Origin: Phialophora verrucosa
Lineage: Eukaryota; Ascomycota; Eurotiomycetes; Chaetothyriales; Herpotrichiellaceae
Length of the DNA stretch: 64,000 nt
NCBI GenBank assembly: GCA_002099365.1
Contig: MSED01000013.1
Span: 868,001 to 932,000 of the forward strand
Reading direction: 5' to 3'
The notes below the pieces were generated by a model. The model saw nothing but the letters and a program-made list of their open reading frames with translations. It was not told the DNA's origin and ran no database searches. The translations under genes were made by a program, and so were the position numbers. Within the stretch, counting starts at the first letter, position 1. Each line of letters starts with the position of its first letter. This document shows positions 19,201 to 30,035 of the stretch, in pieces.

Positions 19201-22200
19201 GACAGCGAGCTCAATCAGCGATTGCCGCTGATACACAAGAGGTGCTCCAGCGGTACAAAGAAGCTTACAGATTTTCGGTTGATCCAAGCGAACCGCAATA
19301 GACAGGGCACGCCCAAGCACCGTGAAATATTCGGTCTCGGGTACTTGGTTCAGCAGTTTCCAGACCGGCTGGCAGTTCTGATAATCAAACTCTTCACGAT
19401 GTTGAGGGAATCGCGGAGCTAGCCACTGGGCCAGAATAAGACTGACCAGGCGCTCATCGTTTCTTCCAATCGCATCCAACAATGTCGCAGCAACAGAATT
19501 CCCGTCAGCACCAGCCTTGAGCAAGATTTCCAGAATGGCAAGAAATTCGCTGAAGTATTGCTGAGTGACATGCTTCCACAGTACCTCAAGCTTGTTGCTG
19601 GAGAAGCTGGTTGCGCCTAGGAGAGTGGTTATATATTCTAGTTCCAATTCGTCAATCGCTTGTTGCAAGGGCGTCAGCACGTCTGTGATGCTTAATCGGC
19701 AGCGAGACCTTGTGCAGAGGAGGACCGCCACCTTTTGGTCTTGCGCAAAGCAAGCGTGATTGAAAGCTCGTTGCACGACGTCTGAGAAAAATTCGTCCTC
19801 CATACGAGACATCGCCTGGGACTCCAGAAGAACTTGGAGCGCGACAGGGGTGAGTGAAGAGGTTTCAACCAACAGAAAGGAGGAAAGCATGTCTCTCGGT
19901 AGTTGCCTATCCAGCAGGGATTCAAGAACAAGCCACTGTCGAGAGGTGATAGCCATACTCAGGCATTCGTTATATTCTGGCAGTGTCACCTCGATCGGCT
20001 GGGACAGGAGGTATTTGATGGTCATGAAAGGCCAATTTTCACCTGGCCGGATTGCCTGCGTGCATTCCTCGAGGTGCCGTTTCAGCAGCCTAGTCGCAAG
20101 ATGACTTTCGCACGTATCACGAAGATATTGGCGAAAGACCACCTTCAAGGCTTCAGCAGTCCGTGCATCTGAGAATCCCGAGGGTGTTTGACGCAAAGGC
20201 GGTATGTGGATGCTGGAGAATCGATTCAAGCGCTCTAGGGGTTGCAGGCTGCCTGCCAGCTTCCGGCTAAAAGTCCAAGACCGCGGTAGCGCTGGACTGC
20301 TGAGCGGCTTAGACCTCACAGCTAACTGGAGTCGATCAAGATCACCGAAACAAGCCGCCGTCAGAACAATCTCGGTGAATGTGAGGCTGTCCAGGTGCTG
20401 CGCCCACCTGAAACATGCTGATAAGAGCTCAATATCCTCTGCACCGCATTCAAGATATTGGTGGAAGCATTCAACTTGGCGAGCACCCTCATGAGCGTTG
20501 CAAAGACCCTCCATTGGGTCCAACTTGGACAGCAACATCTTCAGGCATGCCGAGGACACCGCTGCATGTTCGTCCCTTTCTTGAACGTGGTGGAAGAGGA
20601 CGCGGTGCCAGCCTCTAAACCACTGCGAAGCTGACTCATGCAGAATTGTTTTCGACATATGTATTTTATTGAAAATGCTGGCATCTCGGTGTTCGAAGGC
20701 GACCGTAAGCGAGACATCGTTGCAGTGACCACCTGCGCTGAGCAACGTATCCAGAAGAACGTGGTCTCGATGGTAAGAGTAGTTGCACAGTTCGCTATTG
20801 AGAGCCTCGTCCAGACACTGCCCTGTGAGACCCTGATTTATGAAGAGCTTCGTGAGTAGACGCCGTGGAAGCGTCTCCAATTGACGGACACTGGGGAACG
20901 CTGCTTGTAAGCTCCCCACCGACACTGGACGCGATAGCAGTTTTTGAACGATAGGTATGTGTCCCAGGGAGACGGCCTCCAGAAGAGCAGCGCCATTATG
21001 ATAGTCAACCGAAGCATTTCCATTCATCAACGCCTCGACCCATTGAGCCTGGCCCTCTGCTGCTGCTTTGACGAGCTCGCTGTGTTTCCAGACGCCGTCA
21101 GCTCCGTCGGCAAGCAAGCGACGAAGAATTCTCTGTTGCATTTCCCGCTGGCCTTGTCCCTGCAGATGCGAAATACGCGAGACTACCTGATCAGCGCCTC
21201 GGATGTGACCAGTCAGCAGCATATCCAGAATCCTCACGTCTTGACTTTGACACACAAGCAGCAGTGGTTCGGCTGAGATTTGCACGCCGTAAGACAACAG
21301 GAGACGCAGTATATCTTCTTCTTGCTGTTGAATGCAACGGCAAAGTGTCAACTGCATGTCGGAATCTGACTGGAAAGCTGGCGCCATGCTATCACTGAGG
21401 CAGAGCAAAACTTCCAGCATGTCCTTAGCCAGGCAACGGTCCAGTCCCGGAGCCTCTAGAACCTGTGAGAACAGCCGATTGTCCCTTAAAGGCCAGCTAC
21501 AGGTAGCAGCAGCGATGGCGAAAAAGGCTGCTTTATCAGGAGAACTGATTGCTATGGCGAGAAGGCTATCGCGGTTCCAGGGGAAAGTACCGTCGCGGAA
21601 TGTCTGGTAATCCAAAACGCTTCGGAGGAGGACGTGGAGAGCAGCCGAGTCGCCATGTCGGATAACGCCGACGCAGAGGTTGCCGAAAGTCTCATGGCGG
21701 AGTGGGCTGGGAGACCGAAGGATGAGTTGAAACAGTTGAAGATCAGTCTTGGTAAGTCGAAAGATGCAGCCGTGACTGAGCCTGTTCGGGTCGGCGCCAT
21801 ATTCGAGTAATGCTGTGACGATATTTCGATCTCCGCCGAGTATAGCAGATTCGAGAGCGGCGGTAACAGCCTCTTCCGCCGTGAACGGACCAAGCAGTCG
21901 CACCAGGTTGACATTTGAGTTTTTGATAGCGGCAAACAGTAGACTGTCAGGTAGTTCGAACTGTAGAGCGGACTGCGCCGCATCTAGAGATAGTCTGTCG
22001 ATGTAGATTTGGGCGACTTCCGCAGAGCCGTCAATGTGAACATGGTTGCAGAGAGCGGTCAAAGTCACAGCCTTGTCCGGTCTGGTCAGCTTAGATTTGA
22101 CCCTACGGAGGAGCGGTTGAGATTCACGAGCAGCCGAAGCCTCTCGTCTTAGGTAGGAGTCGGCCAAAGCCTTATCGTGCTTGGTGATAGTCTGAACGCG

Positions 22201-22443
22201 AAAACGAGGCTGAAGGTCGATTCGAGGAGGGGCCGGACCTGCTTCATAGACCCCACTTGTCAGCTGTTGTATTCTTGCGACCTTGTGAGCCAGCATTTGG
22301 CTGAGATCATTCGTGGTCCAGAAACCGGTATGGGGAGACAAAAATCGCAAAAGCTCGACGAAAGTCCGAATGTCAGGCTGGGGTACAGACCGTTTTGATA
22401 TGGCTGCCACTAAGGGCGGTGTCGCAGAGGCTCGAGAAGCCAT
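16299..22443 (-). CDS. Giant ankyrin-repeat protein with C-terminal RBR ubiquitin ligase module
   Basis: Predicted 2,023-residue protein from exon 1 (22443 down to 16476) and exon 2 (16402 down to 16299), joined across a 73-nt intron with a GTAAGT donor. Residues about 170-1,700 are helical repeats with many degenerate ankyrin units; clear ones include SILLESGADPNATDEDGRPALY, matching the TALLEYGADPNR-type consensus. An RBR module follows: RING1 from KECAVCGDKP, an IBR with VKCANPGCTG and RCPVCGED, and RING2 with KKCPRCQLPYERIDGCDH. The catalytic Cys expected in the GCDH motif is residue 1974. Exon 2 supplies the remaining zinc ligands (GCGFEFCYMCG). RBR enzymes move ubiquitin through a thioester on that Cys; the ankyrin array would bind the target. 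An alternative GC donor 34 nt upstream is possible but less likely. Confidence 0.88.
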
Positions 22444-23156
22444 GGTGCTTGGAAGGCGTCATTAGACTTTGCCTTGAGCGAAAGAAACGAAGACACATGC
22501 GGTCGCCATCAGAGGCTGTTGAGACAGTGGCTTTACGTATCCAATAGGCTGTTGCTTGAGCATGACTTGGGCGCAACAAGCGAGGCGTGAACATGGAAAG
22601 CATCGACCCCTTTTTGGTCGGGGTGTTTGCCTTGGGCTAAATCGGGGGTCACGCCGCCAATCAGCTTTCGCTTTGCTCGGCAATGCCAGGGAGTCCGTCG
22701 AACCCGTCGTTGGTCTGCTCATACATAGCCCCCACCCTCAAGCAGGAGAAGCAGGCAGCCGAGCGTGAGGCTGAAAGACAGACATCGTGACAAAGGCAAC
22801 TTCATGACTTATTGCAATGTTCGTCAGACCTGTCCTTCTTTTGCCACAGATATGTAGTTCGACTTCAGAGGCACCGGTCTATGCGAAGAGGCGTCGACTG
22901 AACAGATCGAAGAAGACAGGGGCCGTAGTAGCTGCGCTTGATGATTGGGTGTTTGTGATGCTCCAGATATGTTCATGCCGTTGCGGAATTGTCCCCGAGC
23001 ACCAGCTGAATCACCATAATCACCAGTTGGCGCAGTTGTAACAAAGTTAGTCAGCCTCGTGAGGCTTGAAACGACTAAAAGGCATCGTTTGGCAACTCGC
23101 TATGCTGCTGGAGGGGGAGCACCACCCTTCTCATCACCCAATGCGAGACGACAGTC
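22444..23156. other. Divergent promoter region (ankyrin-RBR / cupin)
   Basis: About 0.7 kb between divergently oriented genes. No gene is supported. Open frames here are short and without motifs. Confidence 0.5.
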
Positions 23157-23824
23157 ATGAGGAGACAGACGTCCAACGTGAAGATATTCGAGCGATCAGG
23201 TCCCGAGGCCGTAATGTACGACCTTTCAAACGCCGGTTGTGTAACGATCACCCTGCCAGTCACCTCCCGATGGACGCACAACCACATTGGCACGAGACGC
23301 ACACCGAGTTTCTCCAAGTTCTGCAAGGACGCGCATTCGTCCGACTCGGGAATCGAGCAGGAAGTTACGGACCTGAGGATGGCGTGATAGAGGTACCCAA
23401 ATATACGGTCCATGAATGGCACCGAGCTGGAGACGACGACCGCCGAGACCTGATTGTTCGAGAATGGACAATGCCGGAAGACGGTCAGAAGGAGGTCTTC
23501 TTTCGAAATCTGAATTCGTTTTTGACGGAGCCTCAGCCCAGCTCCATGTACGCACCGGCAATCGTCCCAAAGTGGAGCACGGGTTGGCTGGAAACCTGGA
23601 TCATCCCGCTGCAGTTGTTCTGCATTTTCCGTTCCTGGGACAATTGGCCAGTTTTGATCGGCGACGACAGCAGACTTCTCAGTTGGACGGTTACGCACAT
23701 GATGCTGGGGCTGTGCTCAGCAGTTGGATATCTGCTCGGACTGCGGGGGACATACGATGAGTACGTAAAGAAGGAGCTGCTGTTGCGAGCCACGGGAAAC
23801 AAGGACGGGAAAAGATCGCGGTGA
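23157..23824 (+). pseudogene. Cupin-domain protein gene, apparently frameshifted
   Basis: The N-terminal part reads from ATG 23157 in one frame (VKIFERSGPEAVMYDLSN, then TITLPVTSRWT). The cupin core continues in another frame with PHWHETHTEFLQVLQG, the HxH(x)4E(x)6G metal-binding motif, followed by YTVHEW, which holds a second His. The phase change falls around 23265-23285 and matches one missing base. No GT-AG interval there would keep both conserved pieces. After the cupin domain the second frame runs to 23824 and includes two hydrophobic segments (ETWIIPLQLFCIF and THMMLGLCSAVGYLLGL). The second frame could alternatively start at ATG 23102, but its N-terminus would then look unlike a protein family. 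A real pseudogene, a sequencing error or a missed correction are all possible. Confidence 0.65.
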
Positions 23825-24579
23825 CGCCGAAGTTGAGTGAGCTACACTTGAAGGAAGCGATGATGTCGACGCCGATGACAAGTCCTCGAGACGCCGACGC
23901 CTAGCACAAGCTCCTTCTCTCGGTGCTTCAGACATCAAGCCATCCACCTACAAGCGAGATTAGTGGCCTAGATCGTGCACGCATGGACTGCCACCATAGG
24001 ACCAGCGGTTGCGCAGGTCAGGCTCAAGGAGACGGTGCGGGAATCGAGAGACTCGGGCTGTCAGCCCTACGAGATTCCATTAGGGCCTGTGGCTGTTCCA
24101 GATAGGCACCCACTCGCCTATAAGGGTGCGAGGGATTTAACCGAACTCAGCTGACCCGCATAACCACCGCCCTTTCACGTTTTGACTTTCGATCGAGCAT
24201 CACCATCCACAAAACTGCGCCAGCTTATGCCCTGCAATACGACCTCGATGTCTTGTTCTGTGTCGCCCTGCCGCTGCCCGTCTTTCGCAACGATCACTCT
24301 TTTCGCATTCCTTTCATGCACCATTTGGACAACTAATCTGTTTGAATAACTGCGGCAGTCTTCCATCTTCTGTGCAGAGCTTACCCTGTGAATGCTGACC
24401 GAACCATTTCTCTTCCACCTCAATTTAGGCATCCCACACTCGGCAGCCTCGTCACGCCCCAAAGCCGCCACGAAGGAGGAGCTCAGCTTTTAGAAGAGAC
24501 AATCACTCCTTAGCCGCAAGACCGCCGATTTGTTCCTGGATGGTCGCCATCATCTCTCTCCTGCCTCTCGTGAAGGAGA
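23825..24579. other. Intergenic before four-TM membrane protein
   Basis: About 0.75 kb without a supported gene. Its right half is C/T-rich on the plus strand, typical of a leader or promoter. Confidence 0.55.
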
Positions 24580-25617
24580 ATGCCACGAAACTACCAGCGA
24601 ATGCGCGAGACCCTCTTTGACCTCTACACAGAACGCGACGCCCTCCCTTGGTATTTCCGCACGCTTGCTATCACTTCCTCGTGGCTTGCACTGGGTGGAT
24701 ATATTGTGTTCGCTCTGGTCTTCACCTCGGCCACAGATAACATCAAAGTATCGCGGAACTTCCTGACAGTGCTGGCTTCCGCCCTTCTCGCTGTCGGTTA
24801 CGGCGCCATCGCCGTACTTGCATACTTCAGCCGCAGCCTGTTATTCCTCTTCGATGCCGTTCTTCTCCCGATTCTCACCTCTTCTTTCATGGGTATATTT
24901 GTCACGGTCATGAACCACGCCCTTCACAAGAGATTTCCCATACCGACGCAGATCTACATCTACGTGCCACTGGTGATCGCATGTGCTACCACCTTGGGAG
25001 CGGGCGGTTTGAGTTATATCACATACAGAAAGTTGAACAAAATCAAAGCCCTCGATAGACAAAGAAGACAGCACGTGCAACGTTGGGAAAGAGGCTCCTA
25101 TGGCAACTACGGTGATGCGACGTCCACAACTGAACTGCTGCCGACGAACGCTTGGAGTGTGAATAACCTGCCCGAGGACGAGGCACAACGGAGACAGTTG
25201 TTGCGACTGTTACTCAACAGAGAGGCGTCGCAAGAGTCCCCCAACGACCATCGCACCTCGCAGAGCACTTTCCATATCAATTTGCCAGGGGACGGCGCGG
25301 ACTCCCCAGGGTATGACGGATTACAAGTTGTCCAGCCTGGCACACGGCCTCGCAGTGGCAGCCTACCAGCGAACCCCAACAGGTGGAGCATCTTGAACAA
25401 GATCACAAGAGACCGGAGCCCAACGGTGGAAAGCCAGACCTTCAAGAATCCTCGAGAGCGACGACGGGAAGAAATCGAGCGTTCGTCGATCCTGCTAACG
25501 CCCACGCCTGGAATTGAGCATGGTGGATGGCCACAGACTCCCAGCTCAGGCAACTCCCAATCGTACTTTCATTCTCCACAGCCGGGTTGGGCAACAGGGT
25601 CGACGAGGTATGCATAG
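24580..25617 (+). CDS. Four-TM integral membrane protein, fungal, function unknown
   Basis: Intronless 345-residue protein. Four hydrophobic segments are visible in the first half, around residues 25-48 (LAITSSWLALGGYIVFALVF), 62-85, 86-112 and 124-146. The rest is a hydrophilic, Ser/Pro/Arg-rich cytosolic-type tail with ERRREEIERSS and a C-terminal Ser/Pro stretch that could be phosphorylated. The arrangement of a compact multi-TM head and a disordered tail is common in fungal proteins of unknown function. I recognise no catalytic motif. The start is the first ATG in frame and begins MPRNYQRMRETLFDLY. Confidence 0.75.
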   Translation: MPRNYQRMRETLFDLYTERDALPWYFRTLAITSSWLALGGYIVFALVFTSATDNIKVSRNFLTVLASALLAVGYGAIAVLAYFSRSLLFLFDAVLLPILTSSFMGIFVTVMNHALHKRFPIPTQIYIYVPLVIACATTLGAGGLSYITYRKLNKIKALDRQRRQHVQRWERGSYGNYGDATSTTELLPTNAWSVNNLPEDEAQRRQLLRLLLNREASQESPNDHRTSQSTFHINLPGDGADSPGYDGLQVVQPGTRPRSGSLPANPNRWSILNKITRDRSPTVESQTFKNPRERRREEIERSSILLTPTPGIEHGGWPQTPSSGNSQSYFHSPQPGWATGSTRYA

Positions 25618-26157
25618 GGGACGATGTATCTTCAAAAGTGTTTGGACATTTAGCGAGGCGTCTCGGTTTGATTGAGGGATCTAGCGTGTACCGGGTGAAC
25701 GAGGGTTCGAAACATGTACGCTCCTGCCGTATACGGGCCTAGGCTAGATAATACGAATCTTGCACGGTCTGCATAATCCGGCGGAATCCATCTATCTCGG
25801 TGCCTGATGGCCACAATCCATGGCTTCGGCGTTCATGAACGGGAAGTTGACGCGAGTGCCTCGGCTCGTCCTCGCATCGCCCAATCACGCACGACGCCGA
25901 ACCACGTCCTCAGCATGCCATGCCACCATCTGTAACTTGGCCCGAAGCCTGAGCTGATGTTCCGAGATCATGTCGTTGATGTCAATCTGTCCGAGTCGGC
26001 GTCAATACGATGAGATGGCGTTACCAGGCCCTCTCGAGCCATAAGTAGTAAGCTCCGGCGGCCTCACTTGAGCCTTACATCGCATTTGATATCGTCCTGC
26101 TCTCATTAGCCCTCAACCCTCACTCTCACCTCTCGACCTCGTGTCGCCGCCTTCGAC
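25618..26157. other. Intergenic before acyl-CoA thioesterase
   Basis: About 0.54 kb. No gene is supported; the last 65 bases before the ATG are pyrimidine-rich. Confidence 0.55.
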
Positions 26158-27294
26158 ATGTCGAAACATTCAACACTGATCAAACCTCCCAAGTCTCTCC
26201 CTCACCACTCGCCAATTGAAAACGTCCTGTCCCTGCTGCCGCTCGTCGATATCGGTCCCGACATCTACACAAATGCCCGCCCTCTATGGCATCCTCCCGG
26301 GGCACGCGGTATCTTTGGCGGCGCTGCAATCGCACAATGCCTGGCCGCTGCACAGGCTACAATCCCTCCTGACTTCACTGTCCACAGCATGCACTGCTAC
26401 TTTGTGCTGGCAGGCAACAGCGAGATCCCCATCCTTTACCACGTTGAAAGAGTCCGCGACGGGAAAAGCTTCATCACCCGAACGGTCCAAGCCCGCCAGC
26501 GAGGAGCTTGCATCTTCACAACGACACTATCATTTATGAAAAAAGATTCCGGCGGCGCCATAAAAGTCGAGCACGCCGTCCCGATGCCCACGGACGTGAC
26601 TGCACCGCCTGACCTCGAGACCGGCCGCAACCAAGCCCTTGGCGACGATCGACCATTCGAATCCGTGCGCTGTCCCGTCCTCAACCGCGGGTCTCCCTCT
26701 GACCGCAAACTGCGGCAGTGGATCCGCGCCCGCGGGCGAATAAGCGACTGTCCGCCCAACGTGCGCGAGGAAGAACTGAAGAGTGGACAACGGGCAAACC
26801 AACCGGGCGATAACCACCAAGCACACCTCTCCGCCCTGGCATACATGTCCGATTCGTACTTTATCGGCACCGTCGCGCGAGTCCACAACCTGCAGCGATT
26901 CGCCAATCGGCTGAATATCGAGCGCACGCTCAAGACCTTCCACGGCAGCGACGCCGAGCGCAAGCAGATGGAGGAATACCTCATGCAGATCGCGCGCGAG
27001 GAGGAAGACGAAAACACAGAGTTTGACTCGACGCGCACGCCGGCCCAACGGTTGGAGCACCAGCGGGACGATCGGAGGATCGGGATGATGGTATCCCTCG
27101 ATCACGCCATCTTCTTCCACAATCCCCGGGCCTTTCGCGCGGACGAGTGGATGTTGACGGAGATGGACAGTCCGTGGGCCGGGGACGGGAGAGGGCTAGT
27201 CATGCAGAGGATCTGGAGCAAGGATGGGGTATTGATCGCCACGTGCACGCAGGAGGGAGTCGTGCGGTTACAGCAGAAGCAGAACAAGCTGTAA
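26158..27294 (+). CDS. Acyl-CoA thioesterase II (TesB-type double hot-dog), likely peroxisomal
   Basis: 378-residue hydrolase of acyl-CoA thioesters to free acid and CoA, supporting peroxisomal fatty-acid turnover. Two hot-dog domains are visible: an N-terminal one with GARGIFGGAAIAQCLAAAQ and SMHCYFVLAGN, and a C-terminal one with SLDHAIFFHNP. The catalytic triad seen in E. coli TesB (Asp, Thr/Ser, Gln) corresponds to D315 in LDHAIF, S338 in EMDSPWAG and Q365 in CTQEGVVR. Between the domains is a charged fungal insertion (EEEDENTEFDSTR). The protein ends in NKL, a plausible variant of the SKL-type PTS1 signal. No intron is needed. Confidence 0.92.
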   Translation: MSKHSTLIKPPKSLPHHSPIENVLSLLPLVDIGPDIYTNARPLWHPPGARGIFGGAAIAQCLAAAQATIPPDFTVHSMHCYFVLAGNSEIPILYHVERVRDGKSFITRTVQARQRGACIFTTTLSFMKKDSGGAIKVEHAVPMPTDVTAPPDLETGRNQALGDDRPFESVRCPVLNRGSPSDRKLRQWIRARGRISDCPPNVREEELKSGQRANQPGDNHQAHLSALAYMSDSYFIGTVARVHNLQRFANRLNIERTLKTFHGSDAERKQMEEYLMQIAREEEDENTEFDSTRTPAQRLEHQRDDRRIGMMVSLDHAIFFHNPRAFRADEWMLTEMDSPWAGDGRGLVMQRIWSKDGVLIATCTQEGVVRLQQKQNKL

Positions 27295-27642
27295 GAATAC
27301 ACCGGCGGCGGCGGGCGTGTACTTTCCGTTTGGATTTCGATCCCTGTGCCCCAGTTGTTATACTTCATTCGGCAGGCAGGCGGTGTCGGCGGCGATTTTC
27401 GTCGGACATGTATACGATGACAAACTTGTTCTTCGGAGACCTAGCACGGAGTCGGATGCGGATGGGTGTGTATGCGGACGCGGATGCGGATGGGTGTGTA
27501 TGCGGACGCGGATGCGGATACAAGTTAGACCTTCTCACGATGTTATATAGCCATAGCAATCCGGCCAGCAGACTCGTTCCCCATCTACCCATCTATCCAT
27601 CTGGAGATCCCTTTACACACACGCGCGCGCGGGCACGTGATG
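27295..27642. other. Convergent intergenic spacer (thioesterase / prefoldin)
   Basis: About 0.35 kb between converging genes. It contains a 28-bp tandem repeat and a short CG-alternating stretch at 27620-27631. Confidence 0.6.
27453..27519. repeat. 28-bp tandem repeat, two full copies plus a partial
   Basis: The unit begins CGGATGCGGATGGG and ends TATGCGGACG. Copies lie at 27453-27480 and 27481-27508, followed by an 11-base partial copy. The copies are identical by eye. The unit itself contains shorter GCGGA(T/C) sub-repeats. Confidence 0.9.
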
Positions 27643-28517
27643 CTACGCCTCGAGATTAATCCCCCTCCCGAACCGAGCGTACAGATGGGCCTTCAACGTC
27701 GAGATCTCCTCCTTAATCCCCCCGAGCTCCTCTTCCAATGCAGATACCTCGCTCTCGAGCTCGCTCGTCTGTTCGGCCAAAAGATCCTGCGCCTCGCTCA
27801 GCGGCACGTGCATGAACGAGTCCCCGATTTTATACCTATAGAATTGGAGCCGAAGAGAAATCAGAACCGAAGCAGGATTAGAGTTGCAAGTAGAATAGGG
27901 AGATGCCAAGCGATACCGACGGACCGTCGAATCGAAAGAATTGGGGGGCAATCGGGAAGAAAAGGGGGCCGAGTCGAAACAAAAAGGGGGAACCGGAATA
28001 AATGGTGGCCAAGACGCACGCACGTACCGTATCAGGTCGTCCTCGTCTGCGAGTTCGAGTTCCGTGGAGAGTTCGTCGAGGTCTTCTTTGTCTTTCTGCG
28101 GGGCACGTGGTTAGCACGCAGTCAACCAGCCGGCCTGAAGAATGGGCATGGGGATCGAGATGTTAATGTGGTTTCGGCCGACGACGGTGGAACAGTATAT
28201 TCTCGCTGGCGCTGTTCTCGGCACATCTCCTCCAGTATCTCGTTTGTTGCGCCTCAAGCAAGGCACCATCATCATGATAAAGGATGAACGCCGCCTACCT
28301 ACCTGTTTGGTACTCAGTTCCTCTTCGAGGGCTTTACTCCGATTATGCAGCCTGGAGAAGGCGTTGATCTTGTCCTGGTCTTCTTTCGTAACTTCTGCGT
28401 CTGTAGACTCAGACTCGTCTTCTCGTGAAAGCTGTGAGTCAATTAGAACGAAGATGTGATGACTCGGCAGAGATCCGGGCACGAATAGTCGAGGCTTACC
28501 ACTCTTCTTGACAACAT
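27643..28517 (-). CDS. GIM3/PFDN4: Prefoldin subunit 4 (four exons)
   Basis: Subunit of the hexameric prefoldin co-chaperone, which delivers unfolded actin and tubulin to the cytosolic chaperonin. Exons (minus): 28517-28500, 28431-28303, 28095-28028 and 27835-27643 give 135 residues, the normal length. Assembled motifs in order are MLSRRVLSRED, VTKEDQDKINAFSRLHNR, EELSTKQ, KDKEDLDELSTELELADED, YKIGDSFMHVPLSEAQ, and the end ARFGRGINLEA. Both coiled-coil arms and the central beta-hairpin region are therefore present. Donors are GTAAGC, GTAGGT and GTACGT; acceptors are CAG, CAG and TAG. Introns are 68, 207 and 192 nt, the latter two long for this window; intron 3 is a multiple of three and stop-free. 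The first exon of only six codons is the least certain piece. Confidence 0.9.
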
Positions 28518-30035
28518 CGTGAGTGTCGTTGTGTTCTATGTTTCTAAAAGGGGGACAGGACTGATTCGGTTCTGAACCCCGCGGACTCACGTGAGACTGT
28601 TAATCTCGTCTCAAAGGACGGTGGGAAGTGTAAAGTGCTACAGTCCGTGGTTTTGGCTGTGGTGAAGGTGAAGGTGGACGTGGAAGTGAAATGGAATTGA
28701 TGGAAAAGCGAGTGATTCGTCTGCAATAAAGAGACTGCCGTGCGAGCATCCAATCAGCGTGAGTGAATTTCCCAATACAATGTTCTTCACATGCCTCGCA
28801 GCGACAACGTCTACAATTCAACGGCTTATGGACTTACACACTCCAGTACTCGTCAATGTCTATCGCTCCTTCGGATGCGCATGATACCATTCGAAGCTTG
28901 CCGTCCTCGCATCAGTTTCTCCTCCGCGTGACTGGTTAATCGCACAACGCCGTTGGCGACAGAGCCCCCGCAGTTATTTCCGCATACCACGTGTAGCATC
29001 TCCAGGAATATCCTTTGCATCCGTTGTGGGCAACACGAAACAAAACACGTTGGCAGGAACAGACAGAGTGGGAAGTGGTGAGCAACAACTGTGAGGCCCA
29101 AAATAGGTACGGCAGATCATTTGCATTTAAGCGCTTGCGGTCGGATAAGACTTTCGACGCGAAAACTCACCAATCTCTGAATCTTGACTTCTTGCCGCTC
29201 CCTCCAAGTTAGGTCCATAAGAATGGCACTTTTGACCTCTGTACGATTGATGGCCACGATTATTCGCGAGCTCAAGATGTCTCATTCATGCTTCTCAACA
29301 GGCAGGACTCGAAGCTGCAGCCGGACCTGGACCTGGACCTTGAGCTTGAGTCTTGAGCCTCTGTGAGTTGTCGTTATCCGCTTCAGCTCCCGGTTACTCA
29401 GCACAGGTGCTCTTACGTATGCGCAGGACAAGCAACGCGCCTGTCAGGCACAAGCTCAATCGGTCAACCGCTCCAGCAGGCTTCATTTGCGTTACTTACA
29501 ACCGCCTTACTGCCCGCTTACCACATCAGGTCTCCGCAGCGATTGTTTGCATGGAGGACACGCCAATCTTAGTCAGTAACCCCTGGTTCTAGTCCCGGTT
29601 CGGAACCTCATCGCCATTTTCATCGAGCCTCGCGAGGTTGTCTCGGGTTGGGTTGGTGGTGTTTGCTCCCTGCCCGCCAGACCCGCCAGATGTTTGTCCT
29701 TGACGTCAGAAAGGTACAGTGCACACGGGACAAGCAACGCATTGCATTGCATGGCGTCGAATAGCGTAGGTGAAGTGATTGATTACTGTACGCGGTACAG
29801 AACACGAAGACCGTTAACCAAGGAAAGCCGTGAAGCGCGTTGCAGCGTACATTATATATACACGCTGGGAACTCGCACTGAGCTCAATAAAGGGTTGTCT
29901 CCATCTCGTACAGAACCAGCACAGTCACAGAATACCGCTCTCTCAACCGAGGAAATCAACGTCCAACATCCAGCACTGTCGAGCCACTAACATTACATTG
30001 CATCGTCTATATTGCACCTCCAGCTTCCCGGCACC
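28518..30035. other. Divergent intergenic region (prefoldin / isochorismatase)
   Basis: About 1.5 kb without a supported gene. Short open frames on both strands show no family motif. A short hexamer-like alternation of GACCTG occurs at 29325-29345. Confidence 0.5.

Noticed and set aside
27637..28287. 216-codon plus-strand frame over the prefoldin gene
   Set aside because: It is antisense to the four-exon prefoldin subunit 4, which is firmly identified.
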